Part shown: positions 1 to 10,249 of the stretch, piece by piece
Numbering within the stretch: position 1 is the first letter of the stretch
How the letters are laid out: the number at the start of each line of letters is the position of its first letter
NCBI GenBank assembly: GCA_027578815.1
Contig: JANBTH010000026.1
Span: forward strand, 1 to 54,281
Origin: Coemansia sp. RSA 1804
Taxonomy: Eukaryota > Kickxellomycota > Kickxellomycetes > Kickxellales > Kickxellaceae
Direction of reading: 5' to 3'
DNA length: 54,281 nucleotides
Notes under the pieces: generated by a model
Databases searched by the model: none
What the model was told of the DNA's origin: nothing
The model's input: only the letters and a program-made list of their open reading frames with translations
Made by a program: the position numbers and the translations under genes

Positions 1-356
1 TATGTGGGCACATAATGAGCTTGTATTTGCACAGACCAAAAGCAGCTGCTGGCGTTGGCCATTTGGCAGCACTAAAAACAACAATAAAAAATCACCTCAC
101 ATTCTGTTTTTTGATATTCCATTTCACAAAAAAGGTCTTCGTGATTTGATTAGAGCTTTTGCTGATCTCATTTGTTATTGGCAACCTCAGTTCTGCTGTG
201 TCTTTTGTTTGCTTTGTTTTCCTTTTTTAATTTCTATTTTTCTTCTGCAATTTTCTCTACTTGCCATTTTCTTGCATTTACAAATAGTCGATTCAAAACA
301 GACGCTTGCTTGTCCCTGTTACCTAGGCATAGCCAAGTTCTAGTAAGTAGGTCGGA
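1..356. other. Intergenic, upstream of the 708-aa protein gene
   Basis: No convincing gene on either strand. Positions 160-260 are T/C-rich on the plus strand, which suits a promoter or 5' leader of the gene starting at 357. The short open frames here resemble no protein and are probably chance. Confidence 0.5.
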
Positions 357-2483
357 ATGGACAGCCGCGCCTGGGCAGAATCAGTGAGCACAGCACTAGT
401 CATTTTGGAAAATGCATTGCTTGGCGAGAATGCAGAGCTACCCTCCAATAGAGAAAATTCAGCAGCCAAAAAGACGATTGGCTTACGTAAGCACACGCGT
501 CGTGCTCCAAGCGACACGGTCTCCGACATGGAGTCATGTTACGGAGCCCCAGTGAAGCGGCGACGTGAGAGCGTAAACAATGGCATCAGCAGCGTAACTG
601 CAGTTGCTAATGGCGGAATAGCAAAGCAAAGTACAAAGTGCCGCAAGATAACAACGGCGCTTTCCAGCCAGTTTGCACGAAGCTTATCAATGAACAATAG
701 CGCTAGTGCTGTTATGAGCGACTCGATGGACACGGCAGCGAACATGTCCGGAATGGAAAGCACGACTGAAGAGAGCTCAAGCGCAGTTAGCTCTGCGCGC
801 ATAGACACGTCTACACCATATCCTTCATATGGCTACGTGCCTTCTTCGTCTTCTTCAGGCTCATCCGAGACATCGCCGCTTCCCGGATCTCCAATAGCCT
901 ATGCCATTGGAAGCTCTCATAACAAGGACGAAAAGTTTACTCGTGAATATCGGAACTTCGTTGCAGGCAGATCGCTCAAAGCACGCGAGAAAACTAGAGC
1001 CGGCCTGGGGAATCCTCTGGCTGGCGGAAGGGCATTGCACACGCCCTATGACACGCAATCCAGCATGGATCTTGATGCTGAGAGCTCAATACCATTATCT
1101 CCTGACATCTCTGGCGGCCATATATCCGACTTGAATGAAGACAACAAGAATATATGTGTATTTACATCCTTATTGGGGCCGATCCAACCGTCAAGCATGT
1201 ATGCTAATAGCGAAGAAGCACTTCATGCTGCTATGCAACAATGGGTTCACAGCCAGACATACGATGCGCGGATGTCTGCCATGCTGGTAGACGAGGTGGA
1301 TCAGCGGATATCGCGGCTTAAACATATAGTTCCGCCTCTTTTAGCACATGCGCGAGGGGCGAATGTCGAAGGTCAGCAGAGTCTGGCGCTGCATGGAGAG
1401 GGACTACAGGAGTTCTATAAAACCGGATGCGAGTTGGCAAGTATTGGCGAATGGCTGTACCATAGACGGTTCCCGTTTCTTTCTGCCATATTCCCAGAAC
1501 TTCAACGCGAGCTTCCATCTCTCCAAGGCATTGTTCAGATATCGCATGTGGCAGAGGACATGTACAGGCTGATTCAGTTGAATCCTTCACTCCATGGGTC
1601 GATATGCGACATTTCCACGCAGTACGAGGACACTGTTCGGGCTAAGAGGCTTTTATACCGCGAACAGTTAGCGCAAGATGGGTTGGCATGGAGGACATTG
1701 GGTCTTCCGGTGGATACGCTTCTACTACTCCAAGTACGCCAATGGTTTTCATCGGCTACTGAACACTGCCTGACACGGATTGCCCGGGTGTGTGAGTGTC
1801 GTGCAAACTCCGTCTCAGCATACAGCAAGGAAGATATTACATCGGATGCGCTGAACCAGTGTAGCCACCGGGGTTTGCGTGCTGCCGCACAATGTGCTAA
1901 CCTATGTGGTAGCTGCTTTCCAACCATGGCCTCACAAGTTCTGTTCATCATCTCAGAGTGCATAACATGTACGAATAACAGGTTTCGGTCAGCGGAGCGC
2001 ACTCAGTCAAAAGCCAGCCATCCGCTTTCTTCAGCAAACATCCCAATCTATCGCGGAAAACAGCTTGAATCTCGTTCTTTGCGACTTGCACAGGCCTGTG
2101 AGGGGGTTCTGAAACTTTTGTCATTTGCAAAAACCATTCTTACCATGGACAGCACTCTTTTTGACGCCCAGATCCACAGAAACGAATTTTGCACTCAGCC
2201 TGTGTTTGCAGCACTGCAGGCTCTGGCTGCATCGCTTGTCGAGATGTCGTGGACTTTGGCCGAGGTTTTGGTGGCATTCCGTCTTGAAGGCCGATTCCTT
2301 ACGCCTTCAGGACCCATGATGCTGTTTGTAGATGTAGCGGTAAAGTTTGCAAAGAAGATTACTCATTTTGGCGGATCCATGGTGGTATCTCGCCCGCATA
2401 TTCAGAAGCATCTGAAACAGATGCAGTGCGTTCTTGACAGACTTGATGGTTCTGGTACCAGTGGTGTTGCCTCAGAATACTGA
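357..2483 (+). CDS. Orphan protein, 708 aa, Ser/Thr-rich N-terminus and helical C-terminus
   Basis: This uninterrupted frame starts at an ATG and ends at TGA just before MED21. I do not recognise the family. Residues 1-270 are rich in Ser, Thr, Gly and Ala and look disordered; a basic KRRR patch near residues 67-70 could be a nuclear localisation signal. From about residue 275 the sequence becomes regular, with long leucine- and alanine-rich stretches typical of an all-helical fold, and about a dozen cysteines that form no zinc-finger spacing I can name. There is no signal peptide and no obvious membrane span. Amino-acid and codon usage across the whole length are those of a real gene, so existence is well supported while function is not. 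A nuclear or regulatory role is only inference from the basic patch and low-complexity N-terminus. Confidence 0.8.
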   Translation: MDSRAWAESVSTALVILENALLGENAELPSNRENSAAKKTIGLRKHTRRAPSDTVSDMESCYGAPVKRRRESVNNGISSVTAVANGGIAKQSTKCRKITTALSSQFARSLSMNNSASAVMSDSMDTAANMSGMESTTEESSSAVSSARIDTSTPYPSYGYVPSSSSSGSSETSPLPGSPIAYAIGSSHNKDEKFTREYRNFVAGRSLKAREKTRAGLGNPLAGGRALHTPYDTQSSMDLDAESSIPLSPDISGGHISDLNEDNKNICVFTSLLGPIQPSSMYANSEEALHAAMQQWVHSQTYDARMSAMLVDEVDQRISRLKHIVPPLLAHARGANVEGQQSLALHGEGLQEFYKTGCELASIGEWLYHRRFPFLSAIFPELQRELPSLQGIVQISHVAEDMYRLIQLNPSLHGSICDISTQYEDTVRAKRLLYREQLAQDGLAWRTLGLPVDTLLLLQVRQWFSSATEHCLTRIARVCECRANSVSAYSKEDITSDALNQCSHRGLRAAAQCANLCGSCFPTMASQVLFIISECITCTNNRFRSAERTQSKASHPLSSANIPIYRGKQLESRSLRLAQACEGVLKLLSFAKTILTMDSTLFDAQIHRNEFCTQPVFAALQALAASLVEMSWTLAEVLVAFRLEGRFLTPSGPMMLFVDVAVKFAKKITHFGGSMVVSRPHIQKHLKQMQCVLDRLDGSGTSGVASEY

Positions 2484-2840
2484 CAGACATGTACTATTAC
2501 TATTTTGATTATTCTTTTGAATTATTTGAGAGGCTCTTGCAGAGCATTGGTACCAACAAGCAACCGGATCAATCTTCTATTATTGATTGGAGAAAAGCTG
2601 GGGGAAAGAAGTAGTCATCTGCGCCTGTTGCTCTTGCCCATATTCCGATGGGTTCGCATTGTCTGGTGTTGCGTCTCTTTTTTTGTTTTTTACGAAACAC
2701 GTCAATATAAACATATGGCACAATTGCTCAAACACAGTTTATTTTCATTTTTACCAATATCTCCTCTATCCTTTGTCAAGCTGTGCACCATATCTTTTTT
2801 AATCAGCAACGAGAATTGAGAGTAGTTGATATATATTGAG

Positions 2841-3326
2841 ATGAATGCAGCAGGACCAACAGCCCAGGCTGTAGGTGTGCATATAGACCGAGTGACACAG
2901 CTACAAGATAGCATTGATGAGCAATGCCAGATGCTCTTCAACAGTCTCGGCTACCTGCATAGAAAGGCAGGCATGGTTCAGGTAACACCAGACATTCCAG
3001 TCACGCAGCAGAACGCAAACTCTGCCAGTGCAGAGGAATTCAAAACACGCACACAGGAAATAGCCAACGACATTTGCCGCCAGGCCAAAAAGATTGATGC
3101 GCTTATAGACTCGCTGCCCGGTGTCTCTGTTTCCAAAAGCGACCAAGAGAGGGAGTTTGTCGAGCTGAGCAAGGAGGACGAAGCTGTTACCCACGAGCTG
3201 GAGGAGGCTGGGAGGGAGGCACGTGCGCTACTTGAGGAGATATCTGGCACGCTTAAAGAGATTGCAGATAATGCTGGAAAGCAGACAGGCTCTCCAAACG
3301 CCGCAAGTGATATATCTTGCCAATAA
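2841..3326 (+). CDS. MED21: Mediator complex subunit MED21 (Srb7)
   Basis: MED21 is a small coiled-coil subunit of the Mediator middle module, which bridges transcription factors and RNA polymerase II in the nucleus. The 161-residue protein has the family hallmarks: DRVTQLQDSIDEQ near residues 13-25, a variable loop, then a heptad-like helix with KKIDALIDSLPGV around residues 88-100 and an acidic C-terminal helix. Human MED21 is 144 residues, so the length fits. The start is the ATG at 2841; in-frame codons back to 2826 contain only a TTG. The gene follows the orphan protein on the same strand by about 360 nt and shows no intron. Confidence 0.93.
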   Translation: MNAAGPTAQAVGVHIDRVTQLQDSIDEQCQMLFNSLGYLHRKAGMVQVTPDIPVTQQNANSASAEEFKTRTQEIANDICRQAKKIDALIDSLPGVSVSKSDQEREFVELSKEDEAVTHELEEAGREARALLEEISGTLKEIADNAGKQTGSPNAASDISCQ

Positions 3327-4197
3327 ACCGAATGTCGGAGACTGAAAATGAGCAGCACCGTCAAGCAGCCTGTTTCTTTATGGTAGAAAAGACGATATAT
3401 CCAGAAATATGCGTTCTGGTTGCGCAACACCAGCAATGGGATGTTTGTGTGGACAAGCATCTAGCATGGCACGTGGAGGAGAGAAGCGGATAACGGCAGG
3501 CCTCATTCGCTCATGTGCCTTTCCTCCTTTATTCACGCTATTCAGACGCTTTATCCTTGCAAATTCCGCCTTGGCCGAATTCTTCTTTCGCTGTACAGCA
3601 TTCTCCTAAGGATAGAGATGTTGATGCTTCACTCTTTTTGAATATGTTCCACTCTATCCAGCAGCAGCAGTAGCAGCACTGACACCATGAAGCCAATGCA
3701 GCGAATGCTGTCTTGTGTGTTGTTGGTTCGAGACTCTTTCAGCCTTGCAAATGTATCCCTGCCTTTTCCCCCTTTTTTCTTCATGATTTGTCAAGCATGG
3801 CTCGGCCTTTAAGCCATGCTTTTTTTCTGAACTCATGCCCCTCTATTATTTCACTTTTTTGTTTCTGCTTTTTTATTTATCCTCCTTGTGTCAAAGACCT
3901 TTTTTTCCCTTCCACCTTTTTGCTATTTCTATTCCACTTCTTGTATCAAAGATATATCAACCATATACACGTTATTTCTTTATTTCTTTATTCTCTTGCT
4001 CTCAATTGTTGCTACAAGACATACCTCTCTGTCTTTTCTTTTCTCTTTTCCATTCTCCACTTTGGGCCTCCGCAACACTCTCTACTCGTCTAGCTGTAGT
4101 TCTACTTTTACAACGTCATCACTGCCGCCAAGCCGAGTACTGCTATTTTCCGAGTTCTCCTTGTTTGTCGTTCGATTCCACAGTCCCTTACTGAACC
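3327..4197. other. Intergenic between MED21 and the REEP-like gene
   Basis: About 870 nt without a supportable gene. From roughly 3740 to 4190 the plus strand is strikingly T/C-rich, as is common just upstream of fungal transcription starts, so this is probably the promoter and leader of the gene starting at 4198. Apparent frames here are phenylalanine/serine/leucine-rich translations of the pyrimidine tract and are not genes. Confidence 0.5.
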
Positions 4198-5946
4198 ATG
4201 TTTGGTCTTGTAACCAGGGTGATATGGTAAGCTACAGTAGAGGTTTTCTTTCTCGTTTTCCTTTTCTCTGGCCAGGCGCTGATTAATTCAAGCAGAGCAA
4301 GCAGAGTAGACTCGCTTTCTGTCATTTTGCTTTACTAACACTGCCGATCATATGTTCTCTGTCTCTACGTATTACGCATGCGCTTTTTTCTTCTCCCTCT
4401 TTCTCACTTCAATATATGCTAGCGTAAGCGCCGGATACTTGTTCCCAGCGTACAAGTGCTTCAAGCTTCTGCGTGGCGGGCCAGAAGCAATCGCCCCGAA
4501 TGCCGACGATGCCAACAAAAGACGTGACGTGGTCAGAGGCATTCTTAAATACTGGATTGTCATGGCAGGATTTACCGCCGTTGAGCTGGCCTCTGATGTG
4601 CTTCTTTTCTGGTAGGTTTTCTCAGGAAGAAAAACATGTTGCGTGTAACTTTAACCGAGCAACAAACCGACACAGTGCTCATTCAATACTAAAAAGCGCG
4701 ACAGATACGCATCTTGTATTCACACTCGTTTCTTCAATTCACTTGCTCCATGTAGGCTTCCACTTGTAGGTCTGGTGAAGGTGGCGTTTGTTGGATGGCT
4801 TCTGCTGCCAGGGATAAATGTAAGCTGCATTGCTGGATGGATGCATTTTTTGTTTCTTTGCTTCTTTGGCAGCCATTACTTGCGCAAGGAAGAATAGAGA
4901 AGTGTTAACAAACACCGTTATTGCCCACGTGGTACTGTGAATGACACTGGTCACTACGGCAGCGCGCATTGTTTGGAAGTTTTGTTACAAGGACCACGCA
5001 CAAGTGCACATCATGTTTGCTTCTGCATTTTCGTTGCACATGCACCCTCTGTGTCTTCTTTCTGTGGTCTATCTGGCTCTACTTCTTTCTATAGCATGAT
5101 ACTAACGATTCTACTGGCGGTGGTGGTGGTGTTTTAAGTTTTGCATTACATATTGTATAGGGTGCCGAGCTTACATATGACTACATTGTCGAGCCATATT
5201 TGATTCAGAACGAAGAGGTCTTGGATGGATACTTGCAGCACGCACGCACAGTGGCACACAGGTCTACGAGTACGGCGTCAAAGACAGTATATGACAAATG
5301 GGTTGGGTACATGCAGCAGACAATCAACCAGAGCGGCTACGGCGCCAGCTCTGACACATCGCCACAGAATACAGAACATGCTGGTGAAGGCGATCAGTCA
5401 AACTTCACTGGTCTTGCTGGTCTCTTGAAAACCGTATCTCCAAGGATTCCTGGCACTTCGACTGCTGCAAACTATATATCTGGACTATCGGGAGCTGATA
5501 ACACTCAGCCGTCAGCCGGCCAACCGAGCATTACTGGAAATTCACCAGGGATCACATCGATGCTGACATCATGGCTTGCCTCATACGCGTCGGCCCCGAT
5601 GGCAGAGATGCCAGACCATAAGCGCCTACATGACATCCGCTCGCGGAAGCAGCAGCTCCAGGATATGGTCAGACAGTTGGAGACCAGCGAGAACAGCATT
5701 CTGGAAAGAAGTACAAACAGCTCGTCAACCACTACCGCAGCAGCAGCATCTGGATCCAAGGGCGCCTCTGCAAACGATGCAAGTGAGTTTGAGGACGATG
5801 CTGTTATGGTGAATGAGCCCGGTGCCGAGGAGACCCTGGAGCAGCGCAAACATGGTGCCTCCGGCTTGAGCAAGACGGATGGCTCAGCGGTTAGCAACAC
5901 CACTCGGTCAGCATCCTCATCAACGTCTCGCCGCTGGTTCTGGTAA
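4198..5946 (+). CDS. REEP/Yop1/HVA22 (TB2/DP1) family ER-shaping protein, four exons
   Basis: Predicted exons are 4198-4226, 4423-4611, 4756-4819 and 5161-5946, giving 355 residues. All introns begin GT and end AG, and phases agree (2, 2, 0). Introns 1 and 3 contain exact TACTAAC branch sites. The joined N-terminus (MFGLVTRVIC then VSAGYLFPAYKCFKLL) aligns with REEP1-4 proteins, followed by KYWIVMAGFTAVELASDVLL, LPLVGLVKVAFVGWLLLPG and TYDYIVEPYL, the family's hairpin membrane segments. Such proteins bend ER tubules and bind microtubules or receptors. Residues from about 115 to 355 form a long hydrophilic Ser/Thr-rich tail with one predicted helix (DIRSRKQQLQDMVRQLE), longer than in Yop1. The lack of an N-terminal extra membrane span makes it more REEP1-4-like than Yop1/REEP5-like. 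Exon boundaries were deduced by eye, but the resulting match is strong. Confidence 0.88.
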
Positions 5947-6202
5947 TTTGGAATGGTCTACATACTTCTCTCTCTTACCACAATCACTGTACAACCCATG
6001 TTCGAAGACTGGCATTACTTGATCCAATTTGTTCTACATTACTTTTTTTCTGTTCTTGTAGCTAGATTCTTGATTCATAGTATAGAGAGAAACTCTTTTT
6101 CATTTCTGTTTGTTTGAATCTATCACATCCACCTACAATTATTATTTAAGCATCTCATATTGTGCGAAACACACTTGGAAGACTGCCAAGCAATACGAGG
6201 CT

Positions 6203-7984
6203 TTATGTGCGTCTTCTGGGCAGGATGTTTTGCAGGCCAAGCATGCGACAAAAGTCGTCGGTCTGGGGGTTTGGATATAAAAAGTAAGGAAGCGGACCAT
6301 CCCATGGCTGACTGTCATTTCTGCTCTCTCCTCTGCCATATCCTCCTCGTCCACGGCCACCGCCAGCTCTTCCGCCGCGTCCTCTGTTTCCACGATTGCT
6401 GGGCCCGTAGTCCCTCGATGCCAGGCCAAAGTGCGCAGAATCGGGCGTGCCTGGCGGAGGTGTCGGCGCCATCCGCACAAAGTTTGGAGGTATAAATACT
6501 GGGCCGTCTGCAAACACGTTTCTGTTGACCCACTCTAGCTCTTGATTGAAATGAGCGTCAGGGAAGAGAGGAATCGGCGAGGTATCCTCTGTAAAAACAG
6601 CATTCTCCGGCGGAAAGAACGGCGCTTCATCTAATGGCATGTATTGTTGGCAGAGGCGCAAGATGGCAAGCCATTCGGGATCATACTCCAGCTGGAGGTG
6701 AGGAACGATAGAATCGTAGTCGCCATCGACCTCCACATCCACTACTTCCATGAACTGGCGACGCGGAAGGCATTTGTCAAGAGCAAGGAACCTTGTTGAT
6801 CTGCCTGGCACACGGGGATCAGAGAACGTTGGTTCCTCGGCAAGAACATTTGCAGTTTCCTTTGCTAGTTCATCTGCACTTGGATTTTCGGCAAATGATG
6901 GTATATTTTCTTCTGGCTCGCTTTGTTGTTGAACAACGGCATCGTGCTTCTCTTCTTCGTGTTCGGATTCCAAATTCAGTAGTTCTTCAGTGACAGCAAT
7001 GTTGGAGTGCTTTGGTGGAGGAAGGTTGAGCGAAAGTCTGGTCGTGTTTGCTGATTGAGTATCGGATAATTCAGAGTCTGAAGCGGAGTCGATTGCTATC
7101 TCGTCTTTGTTTGTTCCCGCACCAGTTCTAGAAGTGACTTTATTGCTCGTAGAAGTGTTTGTGTTTAGCATTTTAGCTGCATCAATTGGCTCTGGTTTTT
7201 CTATCGTGTTATAAGGAGGCACCCCATTCCATCCCTTGTCATACACCGTTTCCAAAGAACCAACATTGGCTGTGAAGCGAACATGCAAGTGAGCTGAAAA
7301 CCACCATTTTGGTCTTAGTCTCTCCACCAGCAGTGCATTTGCTGGAGAGCCAAGCTCGCTTTTGTTAATCTCGTCCTTAAAGAACGGCTTTTTAGACAAG
7401 AGCTTAGCAGTATCGCCAAACCTTTCAATCCTCCGCGGCCAGTCGTGCGAAATAACAATGTCCAGTGGTGTCCGTGTCTGGAGCATTTTGAAAACCTCAA
7501 ACGATCTAACATGGTGCATCGATGACCGCGAGCTGCCTCGGAACGGGGGCTGCTCATAGTATCCCTTGGCAAAGTCAAAGTCCTTGAAAATTCCAGAGAT
7601 TCCACCAATCCGAAGCCCACCGAATCTCACGACACTAGATCCGCCCATGTAAAATATCTTGGGTGCCACCCAGCCGCCATAGTATAGCTCACGCATGTGA
7701 TTTCCGGCCTCGTGGTTTCCGCCAACAAACATGGTGAGAATTGGTGCTTGGCGTTCGCCAGTGTAGTATCGGTAGAACCCACCGACCTGCTTGTACTTGT
7801 CGGGACATGACATGCACTTTAGATCGGTTATGTTTCGGATAGCCTGAAAGTCACCACAGATAATCAGCAGATCGATTTTCTGGCCTGTCTGCTGTTGCCG
7901 GATGGCCAGCTGGCTGTAGATATCGTCCAGCATCCCATGGCAGCACCCCTCTATTGCAATCCGAAGCGTTCTTTTGGGCGGCAT
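6203..7984 (-). CDS. DBR1: RNA lariat debranching enzyme DBR1
   Basis: DBR1 hydrolyses the 2'-5' bond of excised intron lariats in the nucleus. The 593-residue product has an N-terminal metallophosphoesterase domain with the signature residues: EGCCHG (12-17, the family's Cys-His variant of the usual DxH), CGDFQ (Asp45), GGNHEA (Asn90-His91), SHDWP and SAHLHV. The DBR1-specific C-terminal domain follows a long acidic linker and is recognisable from FLALDKCLPRR and YDPEWLAILR. The last 60 residues contain a Gly-Arg-rich stretch (near 6310-6400) unusual for the family. The start is the ATG at 7984; the frame extends upstream only to a TTG. It converges with the REEP-like gene (256 nt between stops) and diverges from the F-box-like gene. 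Confidence 0.96.
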   Translation of the reverse strand: MPPKRTLRIAIEGCCHGMLDDIYSQLAIRQQQTGQKIDLLIICGDFQAIRNITDLKCMSCPDKYKQVGGFYRYYTGERQAPILTMFVGGNHEAGNHMRELYYGGWVAPKIFYMGGSSVVRFGGLRIGGISGIFKDFDFAKGYYEQPPFRGSSRSSMHHVRSFEVFKMLQTRTPLDIVISHDWPRRIERFGDTAKLLSKKPFFKDEINKSELGSPANALLVERLRPKWWFSAHLHVRFTANVGSLETVYDKGWNGVPPYNTIEKPEPIDAAKMLNTNTSTSNKVTSRTGAGTNKDEIAIDSASDSELSDTQSANTTRLSLNLPPPKHSNIAVTEELLNLESEHEEEKHDAVVQQQSEPEENIPSFAENPSADELAKETANVLAEEPTFSDPRVPGRSTRFLALDKCLPRRQFMEVVDVEVDGDYDSIVPHLQLEYDPEWLAILRLCQQYMPLDEAPFFPPENAVFTEDTSPIPLFPDAHFNQELEWVNRNVFADGPVFIPPNFVRMAPTPPPGTPDSAHFGLASRDYGPSNRGNRGRGGRAGGGRGRGGYGRGESRNDSQPWDGPLPYFLYPNPQTDDFCRMLGLQNILPRRRT

Positions 7985-8365
7985 CTTCTTGGTCAGTCGA
8001 AATAATAGAAACAATGATGATCGTATTTAGAAAATTAGCGCATGGTGTGGATTTCCAAGCAGTTAAATTTAAATTTTGTGATTTAAGATCTATTGCATCT
8101 GGTATGGAAATATGGTTTTGTTGATTTCAAAGGGATTTTTGTGTTTTGTGATCGCCATGGCACATGTACCGGTTTCTATGGGATTTGCTACATTCAAAGC
8201 GTGTTTTTGTGTTTTGGAAAGGATGTGTGTTGGATGTCTATCCCAAAAGTGCTAGCATCCATTCCAAGGTAGTCAAAAGCACGTTTGCCTCTTGAGATGA
8301 TGGGTGTGAACGCATTTTAACCATCTGTTTTTCATATACATGATTATTTAAGTTAACTATTAATA
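7985..8365. other. Shared divergent promoter region, DBR1 and F-box-like gene
   Basis: 381 nt separate the two start codons. The stretch is AT-rich near both ends and holds no gene. Imperfect repeats of a TTTTGTGTTTTG-like string occur at about 8132-8148 and 8204-8217; their meaning is unknown. Confidence 0.45.
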
Positions 8366-9961
8366 ATGGACCTGACTTCAAACATTCCAAATGATGCCCT
8401 TGGGCTTGTATTTCACCAATGCACACATGCGTCAGTTAGAGACCTGAAAGATTGGAAAGGCACACTTTCGTTATTGCACGTTTGCCGTAGATGGAGAAAA
8501 GTGGCATTGCCCCATGTCTACAGCGCTCTATGTATCAACCTTGTGCCCATATCAAGCCAGAGCCAGGACGCTGAATTCTCTGCAGGTTCAAGTAAAGCTA
8601 TAATCAAGGACAATATTTGTCTTATTGATTCACTTAACCTAGGATCGTTTCCTAGGAAACTAATATTCAGCTATACTGGTATTGCTAGTTTGCGCTACGG
8701 ATTAGACGGCCTTTCTGAGATGTTCCTCTCCGGCTCTTCAGCACCATGGCCAAACGTTTCGATGCTAGATATTCGTTTCAATTGGTGGATTACCCCAGAT
8801 GATAGCGAGAGAGAGGATGATCTTGACACAAAGAAAATGGATTCAATTGCGACCGCGTATGCCCAGCAGCTATCTATTGCTGTGCCAAACATAACAAGGC
8901 TGGTCTGCTTTAACGACTCGTTGCTTTCTCTTCCAAAGGCCGTTGACAGCAAGATAGCTGATGCCTTTGTAAGCCAGTTGCAGCTGTTTACAGTACTAGG
9001 TCCTCTTCAGCTGTCGGTACCCAAGTTTTCTCCAGAGCTGACATGGCTACGGTTTTGTCTGGATGAAAGAAACACATCTCTCAGCGCATTTCCACGTTCC
9101 TTTTCTCGATCCCTTCAGTACCTGTGTATATACTACATGTCAGATGAAATAGCCTGGCAGTTGTTTGTCGACGATAGCAGCCCATTCAACGAGGGTGTCA
9201 ACAGTCAGAAAAGGGATATAACATTTGAGCGGTTGACTCAGCTTGAGCTGCATTACTTTTTTGCAAATGACGGAATTATTGTAGGATCCTCGCCATTGGA
9301 GTCTGGATATACGGATTCACAGCAATACAAGCTACGTTTTCCACAGTTGACAAGGTTGCGCATTAATGGTTGTCCGAGCAATTGTGACTTTTTTGCAAAC
9401 AGCGAGCTGCCCTCAAAGCTGCAGGTGCTCAATATCGAGGGGATGTTGGATGCTGTTGAGGTCATGTCTGGGCTGAGTTTGCCTGCTGTGGAGCTCATAC
9501 GTTTCCAGCAAAGTCCTGGAGTTCCTCTCAGATGGTGGCAAAACAACACTGATGTGCTGAATGGGTTTCTCGAAAGACATAGTGGCTCTAAATGCACTGG
9601 TCTTATTCTCCAGTCGGATACGGACTACAGACTTGCCCCTGAGGTTATTGAAAAGGCAAAAATAGCTCACCTTTCAATTGCCAAGGAAATTGGGGTTGAT
9701 GAGATGTTGGAGATAGTGGAGGTTTTGCCTGATCTTGTTAAGCTGGTCGTACTCAGCCTGGCCTTTCGTAGAATGCCAGCATACGTAGAACATTACGATT
9801 CGAGTGCTCAGGGCAGTAGTCCTCAAACACCCAAGACAAGGATTCGTGAGATTGTGATCTGGGACTATTATCGGCAGCCGCTGCCTCAACAAGCAAAAGA
9901 CAGCTTGGCTGCATATCTCCGGAAATGGCTTCCAACCTTACTAAGCGTAAAATTCAACTAG
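8366..9961 (+). CDS. F-box-like protein, 531 aa
   Basis: The N-terminal 55 residues (IPNDALGLVFHQC...LLHVCRRWRKVALPHVYSAL) match the F-box consensus: a hydrophobic start helix, then L-x-x-V-C-R-x-W-R and a terminal hydrophobic strand. F-box proteins bind SKP1 and recruit substrates to SCF ubiquitin ligases. The remaining 470 residues have leucine-rich, irregularly repeated segments (for example LTRLRINGC, LQVLNIEGM, VELIRFQQ) suggesting degenerate leucine-rich repeats for substrate recognition. No orthologue can be named; such proteins form large divergent families in fungi. An AATAAA sits at 9971-9976, ten bases after the stop. The divergent neighbour is DBR1. Confidence 0.75.
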   Translation: MDLTSNIPNDALGLVFHQCTHASVRDLKDWKGTLSLLHVCRRWRKVALPHVYSALCINLVPISSQSQDAEFSAGSSKAIIKDNICLIDSLNLGSFPRKLIFSYTGIASLRYGLDGLSEMFLSGSSAPWPNVSMLDIRFNWWITPDDSEREDDLDTKKMDSIATAYAQQLSIAVPNITRLVCFNDSLLSLPKAVDSKIADAFVSQLQLFTVLGPLQLSVPKFSPELTWLRFCLDERNTSLSAFPRSFSRSLQYLCIYYMSDEIAWQLFVDDSSPFNEGVNSQKRDITFERLTQLELHYFFANDGIIVGSSPLESGYTDSQQYKLRFPQLTRLRINGCPSNCDFFANSELPSKLQVLNIEGMLDAVEVMSGLSLPAVELIRFQQSPGVPLRWWQNNTDVLNGFLERHSGSKCTGLILQSDTDYRLAPEVIEKAKIAHLSIAKEIGVDEMLEIVEVLPDLVKLVVLSLAFRRMPAYVEHYDSSAQGSSPQTPKTRIREIVIWDYYRQPLPQQAKDSLAAYLRKWLPTLLSVKFN

Positions 9962-10114
9962 AATGGAATTAATAAAACATACTTTTCAGTGTGCGACTAT
10001 TGGAAGGGGTCAACGATTGCGATTTATCATGCTGTTTGCATGCAATTGACAGCCTTAATTGATTTTTTTAAAAAAAAGGTGCGAAAATGAATCAACTCCA
10101 ACTGTGCTCTTTTG

Positions 10115-10120
10115 ACGCGT
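10115..10120. promoter_or_regulatory. ACGCGT (MCB-like) element upstream of ECO1
   Basis: A palindromic ACGCGT lies about 130 nt before the ECO1 start codon. In yeasts MBF binds ACGCGT and drives G1/S transcription of replication and cohesion genes. A six-base match is expected by chance several times in this window, and other copies fall inside coding regions, so the call rests on position and target gene. Confidence 0.3.
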
Positions 10121-10249
10121 TTTTGATGGTGCGCGTCCTCAGTCGAACCTTTAACATCATTCTTTAGATCAACTATTTCACAAAGAGCAATTCATTATAT
10201 TTACTATATTTTATTTGCATTGCAATTGAAAGCAAAATCGAATGCTCTT

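Noticed and set aside
3713..4286. Overlapping plus-strand frames rich in Phe, Ser and Leu
   Set aside because: Translations of the T/C-rich promoter tract upstream of the REEP-like gene.
4820..5160. Alternative acceptor TTTTAAG at about 5140 in intron 3 of the REEP-like gene
   Set aside because: It shifts the reading frame by 20 nt and loses the TYDYIVEPYL segment.
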